A stretch of 58,205 nt of DNA. It comes from DASZMX01 sp035551475 (GTDB lineage Bacteria; Verrucomicrobiota; Verrucomicrobiia; Limisphaerales; Palsa-1400). Shown one piece after another: positions 31,297 through 41,307 of the stretch (its first letter is position 1; each line of letters starts with the position of its first letter). A program made the position numbers and the translations under genes. Under the pieces are notes generated by a model, which saw only the letters and a list, made by a program, of their open reading frames with translations, made no database searches and had not been told where the DNA came from. The stretch spans positions 1 to 58,205 of the forward strand of contig DASZMX010000022.1 of assembly GCA_035551475.1 (NCBI GenBank). Reading direction: 5' to 3'.

Positions 31297-32283
31297 CTAA
31301 AACAGGCTGCTGGCCATGGTGCCGAGCACGCTAAGGGGCCCGGTGTCTTCCAAGCTCTCGGTGGCTTTATCCAATTTTTGCAGGGAAAGCTTGGCGTTTT
31401 TGAGGAGGCTGTCGTCGTTGATGAGTTTGCCCACTGAACCCTGGCCATGATTGATCTTCAGCAGGATTTCGTGGAGGTTCGTCATCGAGCCCGTGGTTTC
31501 ATTGTAGAGCGCTTCGTCGTGCACCAGCTTGCCAATGGTGCCGTGTCCGGCATTGACCTGCGCGACCACCTGGTTGGCGTTGGTCATCAATTCGCGCGCC
31601 TGATCCGCGACGTCCGTGACTTGCGATGAAATGCCCTGGAAATTGCTGATTGTGCCCATCGCGGTGTTGTAAAGGGCATCCTCGTTGATGAGCTTGCCCA
31701 CGGTTCCCTGGCCGCTGGCGATGCGCTCGGTGCTGAGGCGCACATTGGCGATCGTGGCGGTGAGATTGCTGGAATTGGCTTTCATGAAATCGGTGACGGG
31801 GCCGAGCAGATTGTCGATGCGCTCGCCGCTGAAACTCTTGGTGAGGTTTTCGACGCCGCTGGCGACGTTTTCGAGCTTCACCATCAACTGGCCGAAATCG
31901 GGCTGCTCGGCGACTTGCAGGGTGGCGCCTTCCGCCGCGGGCACGCCTTCGCCAAAATCAACGTTCACAAAATTCTGCCCGAGCAACCCGGTGAATTTGA
32001 CGCTGGCCTTGCTGTCAAGACGAACATCGGCGTCGCGGTTGAGGTCCATCTCCACGTTGACCAGGCCGTTGGTGAGCGCGATGTGGCGGACGCGCCCGAC
32101 TTGGACGCCCGCCATTTTCACCGGAGCGCCCAGCTTGAGGTCCTGGATGTCCTTGAAATTGGCGAAGACGTGATGGCCGCGCCGGAAAAAGGTGAAGCTG
32201 CCGAGCGACTCGAGGATGACGAGCGCAGCGATGATGGCGAAGGCAAAGAGCAGGCCCAGGCGGGACTCAAGGGATTCTTTCAT
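31297..32283 (-). CDS. mlaD: MCE/MlaD family lipid-transport substrate-binding protein
   Basis: A 328-residue protein with an N-terminal membrane anchor (LLFAFAIIAALVILESL) and an MCE domain from about residue 35 to 120 (FKDIQDLKLGAPVKMAGVQVGRV, FTGLLGQNFVNVDFG). The C-terminal half is helical and holds three copies of a short motif of the type G-x-G-T-V-G-K-L-I-x-D-D-x-L-Y (GQGTVGKLINEDALY, GHGTIGKLVHDEALY, GQGSVGKLINDDSLL). It would form the periplasmic ring that passes lipids between membranes. It is the last gene of a three-gene operon and overlaps the ATPase gene by 17 bp. It converges on the HNH gene with no spacer. Confidence 0.9.
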   Translation of the reverse strand: MKESLESRLGLLFAFAIIAALVILESLGSFTFFRRGHHVFANFKDIQDLKLGAPVKMAGVQVGRVRHIALTNGLVNVEMDLNRDADVRLDSKASVKFTGLLGQNFVNVDFGEGVPAAEGATLQVAEQPDFGQLMVKLENVASGVENLTKSFSGERIDNLLGPVTDFMKANSSNLTATIANVRLSTERIASGQGTVGKLINEDALYNTAMGTISNFQGISSQVTDVADQARELMTNANQVVAQVNAGHGTIGKLVHDEALYNETTGSMTNLHEILLKINHGQGSVGKLINDDSLLKNAKLSLQKLDKATESLEDTGPLSVLGTMASSLF

Positions 32284-33049
32284 TTCCGTGGTATCTCCTG
32301 ATTAGTAATTCGGCAAAAATAAAGTTTTGGATTTTGGGATCGGGATGCTTTTTGAGTTGTTCGGGGGCGCCGACAAATAGAATCTTGCCATTCATGATCA
32401 TGGCAATGCGGTCGGCGATGCCGAACGCCAGATCGCGGTCATGCGTCACGACGATAGATGTGGCGTGGAGGCGGTCTTTGAGCTTGTGAATTTCCTCTCC
32501 GATGGCCACTGCCATCACGGGATCCAACTCGGACGTGGGCTCGTCGTACAGAATCAGCTGCGGCTCGATCACGAGGGCGCGGGCAATGGCGACGCGCTTT
32601 TCCATGCCGCCCGATAATTCGTTGGGATAGCGGTTTTCCAAACCGGCGAGGCCGACGGTTTTTAATTTATCAGCCACGACGGCGGCGATTTCCCGCGGAG
32701 GCAAAAGCTGGTGTTCTTTCAGATAGAGGCCCACGTTCTCGCCGACGGTCAGGGACGTGAGCAGGGCGGATGATTGAAAAACCATCGCCATGCGATATTT
32801 ATCGCGCAAGCCAGGGGCGTCAATGGGCTCGCCTTGAATGAGGATTTCTCCTTCATCGGGAGTTTCCAGCCCGATTAAATGTTTGAGCAGGACGGTCTTG
32901 CCGCTGCCGCTGGGCCCCATGATCACGAAAATCTCGCCGGCTTCCACCTTGAAATCGATGCCATCCAGCACCGGCCCATCGCCGAAGCTGCGGCGCAAAC
33001 CGCGAACTTCGACGGTGACATTTTGAACCTGGGGCGGGGCGGATTTCAT
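32267..33049 (-). CDS. mlaF: ABC transporter ATP-binding protein, MlaF type
   Basis: A 260-residue cytoplasmic ATPase: Walker A GPSGSGKTVLLKHLIG, signature LSGGMEKRVAIARAL, Walker B LILYDEPTSELDPV and switch His in VTHDRD. The SGGM-x-K-R-V signature and the SELDP form are usual in the MlaF/Mkl group of lipid importers or exporters. It overlaps the upstream permease gene by ATGA and the downstream MCE gene by 17 bp, so the three are translationally coupled. Confidence 0.92.
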   Translation of the reverse strand: MKSAPPQVQNVTVEVRGLRRSFGDGPVLDGIDFKVEAGEIFVIMGPSGSGKTVLLKHLIGLETPDEGEILIQGEPIDAPGLRDKYRMAMVFQSSALLTSLTVGENVGLYLKEHQLLPPREIAAVVADKLKTVGLAGLENRYPNELSGGMEKRVAIARALVIEPQLILYDEPTSELDPVMAVAIGEEIHKLKDRLHATSIVVTHDRDLAFGIADRIAMIMNGKILFVGAPEQLKKHPDPKIQNFIFAELLIRRYHGNERIP

Positions 33050-33792
33050 TTTTGCACCAATAACAAAAAGCGCGTCAGAAAATAGTCAAGGATAAGGATG
33101 ACCACGATGGAATTCACGACCGCCTTGGTCACGCTGCGGCCAATGCCGCGCGGGCCGCCGCGGGTAATCAGGCCTTGATGACACGAGATGGCGCCGATGG
33201 CGAGGGCGAAAACCAATGATTTGATCACGCCGTTCCAAATGTCCGCCACTTCCACGACATCGCGCAAATCGGAAAAAAAACTGCCAAAATCCACGCCGAT
33301 TTTATTGTTGAGCGAAGCCACCAGCGCGCCGCCCATCCAGCCGACCGGAATGGCGAACAGCACGAGCATGGGCAGCGCGAGCGCAATGGCGACCATGCGC
33401 GGCAACACCAAATAGGTGATCGGGCTGATGTTCATCGTCCGCAAGGCGTCGATTTCCTGATAGACCCGCATCGAGCCGAGCTCGGCGGACATTGCGGAGC
33501 CGACCCGGCCCGCGATGAGGATGGACATCATGACCGGGGCCAGCTCCTTGCAAACCGAGAGGCCGATCATGCCGCCCAGCACATAGCTCAAGCCGCGTTC
33601 CACGAGGACCGGGCCCGTCTGCAAGGCGACCACGCCGCCGATGAACAGCGAGAGAATGCAGACCATCAGCAAGCTGGCGTTGCCGATCTCAAATAATTGA
33701 TCGGCGATCTTGCGGCGATGACGCCAGGACAGTGGCAGGGCGTTCAGCGTCTGCCAGAACAGGATCATGATTTCTCCGATGTTCCGAAACAT
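33046..33792 (-). CDS. mlaE: MlaE family lipid ABC transporter permease
   Basis: A 248-residue permease with about five hydrophobic helices. Conserved family segments are VALQTGPVLVERGL, ELAPVMMSILIAGRVGSAMSAELGSMRV and EIDALRTMNISPITYLVLPR. It heads the operon mlaE-mlaF-mlaD. No outer-membrane MlaA or periplasmic MlaC is present nearby. The upstream 150 bp to the moxR-like gene is a divergent region without a convincing promoter on this strand. Confidence 0.92.
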   Translation of the reverse strand: MFRNIGEIMILFWQTLNALPLSWRHRRKIADQLFEIGNASLLMVCILSLFIGGVVALQTGPVLVERGLSYVLGGMIGLSVCKELAPVMMSILIAGRVGSAMSAELGSMRVYQEIDALRTMNISPITYLVLPRMVAIALALPMLVLFAIPVGWMGGALVASLNNKIGVDFGSFFSDLRDVVEVADIWNGVIKSLVFALAIGAISCHQGLITRGGPRGIGRSVTKAVVNSIVVILILDYFLTRFLLLVQK

Positions 33793-33942
33793 ATCAGGGT
33801 TTGAGCGCGGATTGGTTCATCGTGCGTGGCCCGAGCCACATAGCATTCCGGGGCGTTGGTTAAAATTCAAGAGACAAAGTTTACGCCACTCCGGCGGCGG
33901 CGCCACCGGATTTTCTTGTCACCCGGCATGGAGGAAGGCACG

Positions 33943-34965
<1,023 letters not shown>

Positions 34966-34974
34966 CGGATTTTT

Positions 34975-35895
34975 GTGGCCAGTCTCCTGACTCCAGATTT
35001 GTTGCGGCGCCTGGAGCAATTCCAACTGCTGGCCGCGCGCCGCGCCAAAAGTTCCGCGCGCGGCGAACGCCGCAGCAAGGCCCGCGGCCAATCCGTTGAG
35101 TTTGCCGATTATCGGAATTATGTGGCGGGCGACGATTTTCGGTATTTGGATTGGAATCTTTACGGCCGCCTGGAACGGCTTTTTCTCAAGCTCTACGAGG
35201 AGGAGAGGGAATTGCCGGTGCGCATTTTCCTCGACGCCAGCGAATCCATGACCTTCGGCGCGCCGGCCAAATTCGATTTCGCGCGCCAGATTGCCGCCGC
35301 CACCGGTTACGTGGCGTTGTGCGGTTTTGATCGCGTGACCGTCCACGTCTTTCCCGAACTGACCGCCGGGACCGACTCCGCGGCCGACAGCGCGGAATTG
35401 GCGGCCCGCGGCGCGTTGCGGGCGGTGCGCGGACGCAAATCGTCGCTGCCCTTTTTTCAAAACCTGTCAAAACTAACGGCGCGCGGCGCAGTGAATTTAA
35501 ATGAAGCCCTGCGCCGCGGCGCCATCGCGGCCCGGCAGGCGGGCGTGGCGATTGTCCTCAGTGATTTTCTCGATCCGGCCGGCTACGAAACCGGCCTGAA
35601 CGCCTTGATCGGGCGCGGCTTTCAGGTCAATGCCATTCAGATTCTCGCGCCCGAGGAATTAAATCCTTCGACCTACGGCGATTTGCGTTTGGTCGATTCC
35701 GAAACCGGCGTGGCGCAGGATGTCACCTTCGGCAAGTTCCGGCTCAAAGCCTACCAGGAAACCGTGCAAAAATATTGCCAGCGCCTGCGCGAATTCTGCC
35801 AGGCGCGCGGGATGAATTTCTTCAGCGTCAGCTCCGATATGGCGCTCGAGCAATTGCTGCTGAAGGAACTGCGGCAATCCGAAGTGTGGGGCTGA
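34975..35895 (+). CDS. DUF58 domain protein (VWA-like partner of MoxR)
   Basis: A 306-residue protein starting at GTG. The DUF58 core is seen as SKARGQSVEFADYRNYVAGDD, DFRYLDWNLYGRLERLF and EERELPVRIFLDASESM. The D-x-S-E-S resembles a MIDAS-type metal site of von Willebrand factor A folds. It is probably the substrate or adaptor of the MoxR ATPase, and it has no membrane helix of its own. Its stop is directly adjacent to the convergent helicase stop. Confidence 0.9.
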   Translation: MASLLTPDLLRRLEQFQLLAARRAKSSARGERRSKARGQSVEFADYRNYVAGDDFRYLDWNLYGRLERLFLKLYEEERELPVRIFLDASESMTFGAPAKFDFARQIAAATGYVALCGFDRVTVHVFPELTAGTDSAADSAELAARGALRAVRGRKSSLPFFQNLSKLTARGAVNLNEALRRGAIAARQAGVAIVLSDFLDPAGYETGLNALIGRGFQVNAIQILAPEELNPSTYGDLRLVDSETGVAQDVTFGKFRLKAYQETVQKYCQRLREFCQARGMNFFSVSSDMALEQLLLKELRQSEVWG

Positions 35896-37902
35896 TCACC
35901 AGCTGCGCAAGTTCCACTCGTCCAGCAGATCCTTGGGGATTTCAAAAAGGAACCGCGACGGCTGCTGTGATTTGTCGGCGGAGCCGCCCGCCGTGCGAAT
36001 CAGCGGATGGCAAAGATACAACTCATCGCGCGCGCGCGTCACCGCCACGTAAAACAGGCGCCGCTCCTCCTCCATCGCGTCGGGTTGGTCGATCGAGCGC
36101 GAGGACGGGAACATGCCGTCGCACAGCATGATGATAAAAACGACGTCGAACTCCAGGCCCTTGGCTTGGTGTATGGTTGACAGACGCATTGGCTCCTCGT
36201 CGCGGGGCCTCTCCTCCGTTTGTTCGGCCTCGACGCTGGTTTGCAGGGCCAATTGCGTGAGAAATTCCTCCACGGAGGTGAAGGTGGCGGCGTAGGCGGC
36301 GAGTTGCAGCAAGTCTTCGCGGCGCGATTGGTAATTGCTGTATTCCTCCTGCAAATAATCCTCGTAACCGGCCTCCATCACTAATTCGATCAGGCGCGAG
36401 GCGTTGCCGCGGACGGCCGGATCTTCCAATTGCGCGACGGTGGCCGTGAGCTGGGCCCAATCCGCGGCGGTTTTTTTGGGCGCGAGATCTTTGACGCGCT
36501 GCAGGGCGGTGGCCAGCGGCGCCTTGGCGTCGGACGCGCCGGCCGGAGCCTGGCTGAAGGCGAGCCATAATTTGTCCGCGCTTTTGCCTCCGATGCCCCG
36601 CAGCAGACGCACGATGCGCTTGAACGCCAATTCGTCGCGCGCGTTGGTGATGAATTTGAGATAGGCCGCGACGTCCTTGACGTGCGCCTGCTCGAAAAAC
36701 CGGATGCCGCTCGTGATGGAGAACGGAATATTGCGCCGCGTCAACTCGAGTTGAAGTTCGAGGGCGTGAAAGTGCGAACGGTAGAGCACGGCCATTTTGT
36801 GGAGCGGAGTTCCTTCCTCGCGCAATTCCAGCGCGCGTTGCGCCACGAAGGCCGCCTGTTCGTGGCCATCCATCGCGACGACGAGGGCCGGCTTGTTGCC
36901 TGGACGCCGCGCCGCCGCCAGCGCCTTGGGAAATTGCTGCGTGTTGGCGGCAATGGCGGCGTTCGCCACCGCCAGAATTTCCGGACTGCTGCGGTAATTG
37001 GTTTCGATGCGATAGACCTGCGCGCCCGCGTAGCGCTCGGGGAATTTCAAGATGTTGAGGAAATGCGCGCCGCGCCACGAATAAATGCTCTGCGAATCAT
37101 CGCCCACCACCATGACATGGCGATGCCGCGCCGCGAGCAGATCAATCAGCTCGCCCTGGATTTTGTTCGTGTCCTGGTATTCATCCACGAGAATGAAATG
37201 AAAGCGCCGCTGCAGTTCCTCGCGAATCTCCGCCTGCTCCCGCATCGCCCGCAGCCACAGCGCCAGCAGGTCGTCAAAATCCATCGCGTTGGCCGCCTTC
37301 TTTCGCTCCTGGTAACGCCGGTGCAATTCGGTCAACTGCGGCGACACCTCGGAAAAATATTCGAACTGCTCCTTGATCGTCGCCGCCACCGGCTCGTCTT
37401 TGTTGACGGCGAGCGAAAAAATTTCGCCCAGCACGTCCGCCTTGGGCAGGCGGGTGTCCTCCGCGCCTTCCGGCCATTCGCCGAGACAGGCGTCGATCAA
37501 TTCCCGGGAATCTTCGCGATCCAAAATGGAGAAATCAGGCTGATAACCGAGCGTCACGGCGTGCCGCCGCAGGATGCGGTTGCCAATGGAATGGAAGGTC
37601 CCGCCCCAGAGCCCCGCCAAATCGCCGCCCAGCAGATCCGCCACCCGCCGCATCATTTCGCGGGCGGCCTTGTTGGTGAATGTCAATAACAAAATTCGCT
37701 CGGGCGGAATGCCTTGCTCGATGAGGTAGGCGACGCGGTAGGTGAGCGTGCGCGTTTTGCCGGAGCCGGCCCCGGCAATCACCAGGGCGGGCCCGGGCGG
37801 GGCGGTGACGGCGGCGCATTGCTGCTCGTTCAGCTCGCGCGCGTAATCGATCTGGAGTTGGACGGGCGGGGAAAAGGACTGAAGGACGTAGTCGCGCGAC
37901 AT
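35896..37902 (-). CDS. UvrD/PcrA-type superfamily 1 DNA helicase
   Basis: A 668-residue 3'-5' helicase. The motifs are complete: Q-motif LNEQQCAAV, Walker A AGAGSGKTRT, Ia LTFTNKAAREMM, II VDEYQDTN, III GDDSQSIYSWRGA, V TIHQAKGLEFDVVF and VI RRLFYVAVTRARD. ATG 37902 is chosen because it overlaps the HD-protein stop by 1 nt (TAATG). It is slightly shorter than PcrA/UvrD, lacking most of the C-terminal Tudor extension. A role in repair or replication restart is expected. Confidence 0.93.
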   Translation of the reverse strand: MSRDYVLQSFSPPVQLQIDYARELNEQQCAAVTAPPGPALVIAGAGSGKTRTLTYRVAYLIEQGIPPERILLLTFTNKAAREMMRRVADLLGGDLAGLWGGTFHSIGNRILRRHAVTLGYQPDFSILDREDSRELIDACLGEWPEGAEDTRLPKADVLGEIFSLAVNKDEPVAATIKEQFEYFSEVSPQLTELHRRYQERKKAANAMDFDDLLALWLRAMREQAEIREELQRRFHFILVDEYQDTNKIQGELIDLLAARHRHVMVVGDDSQSIYSWRGAHFLNILKFPERYAGAQVYRIETNYRSSPEILAVANAAIAANTQQFPKALAAARRPGNKPALVVAMDGHEQAAFVAQRALELREEGTPLHKMAVLYRSHFHALELQLELTRRNIPFSITSGIRFFEQAHVKDVAAYLKFITNARDELAFKRIVRLLRGIGGKSADKLWLAFSQAPAGASDAKAPLATALQRVKDLAPKKTAADWAQLTATVAQLEDPAVRGNASRLIELVMEAGYEDYLQEEYSNYQSRREDLLQLAAYAATFTSVEEFLTQLALQTSVEAEQTEERPRDEEPMRLSTIHQAKGLEFDVVFIIMLCDGMFPSSRSIDQPDAMEEERRLFYVAVTRARDELYLCHPLIRTAGGSADKSQQPSRFLFEIPKDLLDEWNLRSW

Positions 37903-38792
37903 TAACGCTTGGGCCGGTTCGACAATTCCCGGCAAAGCCGCGTCATGTTGGCCTCGATTTGCTCGAGATAAAGATTGGGCCCGTCCGGATACGGGTCGTT
38001 CATCGCGCGGTAGATGCCGAGAAAATCACGATTGATTTTTTGCTGCACGTATTTTTCCCAAAAGAGCGGCGTCTTTTGCATCAAATCATCCGCGCTGCTG
38101 AAAAAGCCGCCCACCCGCATTTTGGCGTCGCTATAGGAGGCGGCTTCCGCAAATTCCGAATATAAAATCGGCAGCTTGTCCACGTAATCATGCGCCGCCA
38201 TCTGCCCGAGCAAATCCGCGGTGCCGAGGGCAAAGCCGACCATGCGCTCCAGCGGGTTTTGAAATTGGATCGATTCCAATTTCACATTGACACCCGTGCA
38301 GCGGATCATGTTCTGCACCGAGAGAATTTCCTCCACGGGAAAGTCGTTGGCCACCATCAATTCGCCCGCGAATTCGATGCTGCGATCGACGTGGGTGAGC
38401 GTGTATTTGGCGCCGGTGCCGTCGGCGTCGTTGCGCTTTTTGAGGTAGCCGGTGTCGTGCAGGAGCATGGCGAGCATGCCGAGCTCGAACATGCGTTGTG
38501 TCAAGACTGGTTTCTGGCCGTGGGCGTGGTAGCCGCGCAGCAGGCGGGTCATGCAGAGCTCGCCTTGGAGCGTGTGCTCCATGTCGTGGTAATGCGCGTC
38601 AATCTTCTGGTAATCCTTGTAGCGCCCCTCGAACCAATTGCGGAACCACTGAAAAATCTGCGTGATGAATTCCACGTTTCCCTCTGGAAACATGGCCCGA
38701 TACCCCGCTTTGACTTCCTCTTCCACCTGGGAAGGCTGCCGGGTGTCGATCACTTCGCGCATTGGTCGAGCATGGACTGGATCAGGTGTCAT
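37902..38792 (-). CDS. HD domain phosphohydrolase-like protein
   Basis: A 296-residue protein with an HD-type metal site: an early His in AHYHDMEH (about residue 68), then the HD pair in AMLLHDTGYLKK (about residue 111) and a later His/Asp (THVDRS). Substrates of such proteins include nucleotides and cyclic dinucleotides; none is predicted here. It is translationally coupled to the helicase gene, which may reflect a DNA-metabolism link. Between its start and the pseudopilin stop there are 39 nt with no visible promoter. Confidence 0.82.
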   Translation of the reverse strand: MTPDPVHARPMREVIDTRQPSQVEEEVKAGYRAMFPEGNVEFITQIFQWFRNWFEGRYKDYQKIDAHYHDMEHTLQGELCMTRLLRGYHAHGQKPVLTQRMFELGMLAMLLHDTGYLKKRNDADGTGAKYTLTHVDRSIEFAGELMVANDFPVEEILSVQNMIRCTGVNVKLESIQFQNPLERMVGFALGTADLLGQMAAHDYVDKLPILYSEFAEAASYSDAKMRVGGFFSSADDLMQKTPLFWEKYVQQKINRDFLGIYRAMNDPYPDGPNLYLEQIEANMTRLCRELSNRPKR

Positions 38793-38831
38793 TGCACGCT
38801 TTTTTTGTCGCCGGGCGGTTGGTTAAATGGC

Positions 38832-39647
38832 CTAGTCGCCGGGCGCGCTCTCGGGCACGCCTTTATGCACGGGGCTGCACCAGAGCCAATTAGGCGCCGG
38901 CACCCGGCTGCGTTTCCACCCAATTCCCGCATGCGCAAAATCCGCCGCCTGCGCCCCCGCATGATCGGAATAATGCCCGCGCGCCAGCCGTTGGGCTCCG
39001 CCGTCAAACCGCCCGACCGTCGCCGCGTTGCCATGCCGCCCCGAGATGCCTTGGTCGGGATAATTGGAGAAATCGTCGAAGGAATCCGGGCGGTTTTCGT
39101 CCGCTTCCCATTGCAGGATCGCCTCCGGCCGGAAATCGCGCAGGCGAAAAGTCGGCGGAAATTTGCCCGGGGGCGGTTTGACCGGAAAGCCGATGACGGC
39201 GGCGTTCCAAACATAACTGGAAATATACATGCTGCGTTTGAGGAAGAGGGCGTTTTGGGGCGTGTCGGCGGGGCAGGTCAGCAGCGCCTCGTCTTTAAGA
39301 TACGAGAAGAGCTGGCCGCGATGAAAATATTCCAATTGTTTGCGGAGGGTGGGCGGGTAATTGGCGGCCGTGCCTGGCTGGCGGCTGGGCGGCACATCGG
39401 CCCCGGCGGCCCAGCAAGCGACGGTGGAGCCCCAGCCGGGTTGCGGCAGGTAATCCTCGTTTTCCCCCGCGTACATGGCGGCGGCGGCGAGGATTTGCTT
39501 GTTGTTGTTCAGGTCGTAAATGGCTTCCGCGTTGCGTTTTCCCTTGTCGAGAACCGGGAGGAAGAGCGCCGCCATCAATCCGATCATCGCCATGACCACT
39601 AACAATTCCACGACGGTAAATCCCGCGCTGGTTGTAGGGTGGCGCAT
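38832..39647 (-). CDS. Pseudopilin-like protein with prepilin signal
   Basis: A 271-residue protein with a type IV prepilin N-terminus: basic leader, G-FTVVELLVVMAMIGLMAALFLP with the +5 Glu. It also has an H-x9-DG motif (H-G-N-A-A-T-V-G-R-F-D-G), a hallmark of the large pseudopilin-like families of Verrucomicrobia and Planctomycetes. Middle-region CPADTP and CWAAG cysteines may be paired. AAGGA precedes the ATG by 4 nt. It is isolated from the tandem pair at 48847-50548. Type II secretion-like assembly is inferred from the leader only. Confidence 0.85.
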   Translation of the reverse strand: MRHPTTSAGFTVVELLVVMAMIGLMAALFLPVLDKGKRNAEAIYDLNNNKQILAAAAMYAGENEDYLPQPGWGSTVACWAAGADVPPSRQPGTAANYPPTLRKQLEYFHRGQLFSYLKDEALLTCPADTPQNALFLKRSMYISSYVWNAAVIGFPVKPPPGKFPPTFRLRDFRPEAILQWEADENRPDSFDDFSNYPDQGISGRHGNAATVGRFDGGAQRLARGHYSDHAGAQAADFAHAGIGWKRSRVPAPNWLWCSPVHKGVPESAPGD

Positions 39648-39727
39648 TACATCCTTATTTTCCGGGCCAATATGGGTCTGTCAACCCGAAAAGACAGCAT
39701 TGCTTTTTCCCGGCCCCTTGGGGGAGG

Positions 39728-40498
39728 ATGGGGAAAGTGGAACTGCCAAGTCCTGTCCTCAGCGTCGTCGTCCCCTGCTGCAATGAGTCAGGGAACATCC
39801 CTCCTTTGCTGGAAGCGATTCGATCGTCCTTAAACCCGCTCCAGATTTCTTACGAAATCATCATCACCGATGACGCCAGCTCCGACGGCTCGTGGGAATT
39901 GCTGCGGAAATTCGCGGCGGAAGATCCGCGGCTGCGCGCGTTGCGTTTCGCCAAAAACTGCGGGCAATCCGCCGCCTTGTGGGCTGGCATCAAGGCTGCG
40001 CGCGGGCGCTATATCGCCACGCTCGACGCTGATTTGCAGAATGACCCGCGTGACCTGCCGGCCTTTTTGGAAGCCATCAAGCAATACGATTGCGTCTGCG
40101 GCTCGCGCGTGCAAAACCGCAAGGAAGGCGATTCCTGGGTGCGCCAGGCCTCCTCGCGCATTGCCAACGGCATTCGCAATCGGCTCACCCATGAGAACGT
40201 CACCGACTCCGGCTGTTGCTACCGCGTTTTCCGGCGGGAATGCGCGGCGAATTTAAAATTCTTCAAAGGCATGCATCGGTTTTTGCCCACGCTCTTTAAA
40301 ATCGAGGGGCATTCCGTGATCGAAATCCCCGTGTCGCATCATCCGCGTTTTTCGGGGCACGGACATTACGGGGTGTGGAACCGCCTGTTCGCGTCGTTTT
40401 ACGATTTGCTCGCGGTGCGTTGGATGCAGAAACGGATGTTCCGCTTTGACGTGCGGGAGAAGATCAACTTTCCGTCCGAACCAGCGACGAGGAGTTAA
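39728..40498 (+). CDS. GT2 family glycosyltransferase (polyprenyl-phosphate type)
   Basis: A 256-residue GT-A enzyme of the dolichyl-phosphate mannose synthase/GtrB kind. It has VVVPCCNESGNIPPLLEAI, the nucleotide-binding IITDDASSDGS, the metal-binding DADLQNDP and GSRVQNRKEGD. No C-terminal membrane pair is present, so it is soluble or peripheral. GGGGGAGG directly precedes the ATG. It probably charges undecaprenyl phosphate with a sugar for use by a GT39-type enzyme such as the one at 41308. Its 3' end overlaps the PAP2 gene by 35 bp. Confidence 0.9.
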   Translation: MGKVELPSPVLSVVVPCCNESGNIPPLLEAIRSSLNPLQISYEIIITDDASSDGSWELLRKFAAEDPRLRALRFAKNCGQSAALWAGIKAARGRYIATLDADLQNDPRDLPAFLEAIKQYDCVCGSRVQNRKEGDSWVRQASSRIANGIRNRLTHENVTDSGCCYRVFRRECAANLKFFKGMHRFLPTLFKIEGHSVIEIPVSHHPRFSGHGHYGVWNRLFASFYDLLAVRWMQKRMFRFDVREKINFPSEPATRS

Positions 40499-41174
40499 TC
40501 ACGGCGGCGTCGTCCCGGCGCGGCGTCAAAAGGCGCTGGAATTTCTGCAAGAACCACGGCGCCAGCCACAGACCAAGAACAGTCGCCGCGATAATATCCG
40601 AGAAATGATGGCTCGATTGCGCCACGCGTGACCAGCTCACGGCCAGCGCAAAAAGCCCGGTGACAACTCCGGCGCGCCGATTCACGAGCCAGGCCGCCAC
40701 GGCCAACCCCACCAAGGTCGCGGCGTGGCCTGAAGGAAACGAGCTGAATTGATAATGGCCGATGATCCAATGCCCATCATGCCAGGGACCGTAAAAGCCT
40801 TCTGGAGTTGAGGCATTGGGCCGGGTGCGTCCAATGAGCGTGCGCAAGAGGGTTCCGGTAAAGCCCGTCGCCAGGCCAGCGGCGGTCACCGTGAGAAATG
40901 CCTGCGCCGTCTTGAATTGCCGGAGGGAAAACAGCACGCCGGCGAAAACGAGGCCCACCGCCCCGACCGCCCACCATTCACCCACGCGCGTCAGCCAATA
41001 GGCGAGCGTCCGGGCCACGCCGTCGGAATGCACTTGCAGCGCGCGGTCGATCGGGCCGTCGCCCAGCAAGGCCGCGCCCACGGCAAAAGAGCTGAGCGCG
41101 AGCCACCAGACCCACGCGGGAAAGATGGGCGCGGACCGCGTGGGCGGCGCTGGAATGGCGGAAGTCTCAGTCAT
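40464..41174 (-). CDS. PAP2 superfamily membrane phosphatase
   Basis: A 236-residue membrane protein with about six helices. The phosphatase signature is present: R-x6-RP (with Arg where Lys is usual) in RTLIGRTRP, then PSGHA, then SRVAQSSHHFSD for the third motif with catalytic His. It may dephosphorylate a polyprenyl diphosphate or phosphatidate on the outer face. The neighbouring GT2 and GT39 genes favour polyprenyl phosphate recycling, which is an inference. Confidence 0.87.
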   Translation of the reverse strand: MTETSAIPAPPTRSAPIFPAWVWWLALSSFAVGAALLGDGPIDRALQVHSDGVARTLAYWLTRVGEWWAVGAVGLVFAGVLFSLRQFKTAQAFLTVTAAGLATGFTGTLLRTLIGRTRPNASTPEGFYGPWHDGHWIIGHYQFSSFPSGHAATLVGLAVAAWLVNRRAGVVTGLFALAVSWSRVAQSSHHFSDIIAATVLGLWLAPWFLQKFQRLLTPRRDDAAVINSSSLVRTES

Positions 41175-41209
41175 TGGTTGTTGGGCAAAAGACCCACGAT
41201 TTGGCGCAG

Positions 41210-41238
41210 ATTATAAGCGCGATTCCAAAAAAGTCACA
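41210..41238 (-). promoter_or_regulatory. Promoter with perfect -10 TATAAT for the PAP2 gene
   Basis: On the minus strand, TATAAT (41215-41210) is preceded by TGTGAC (41238-41233) at 17 nt. The transcript would start near 41203 and give a leader of about 29 nt to ATG 41174. Confidence 0.6.
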
Positions 41239-41307
41239 TGAAACTCGTGTCATCTTGCGGGCGACGCGGCGCGTGACACCGCCCGGCGTTTTGCCCACAC
41301 TCCGCCC

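Noticed and set aside
36682..37689. A 335-codon plus-strand open frame opposite the helicase
   Set aside because: Antisense to intact helicase motifs; no ribosome-binding site or domain.
38190..39602. A 470-codon plus-strand open frame across the HD and pseudopilin genes
   Set aside because: It is antisense to two well-supported genes, has no recognisable domain and its composition (Arg/Ala/Gly/His) is typical of GC-rich shadow frames.
39680..39712. CTGTC-N10-GACAG followed by T-rich sequence as a terminator
   Set aside because: The stem is only 5 bp with a large loop, and it lies between divergent genes, so it would terminate neither.
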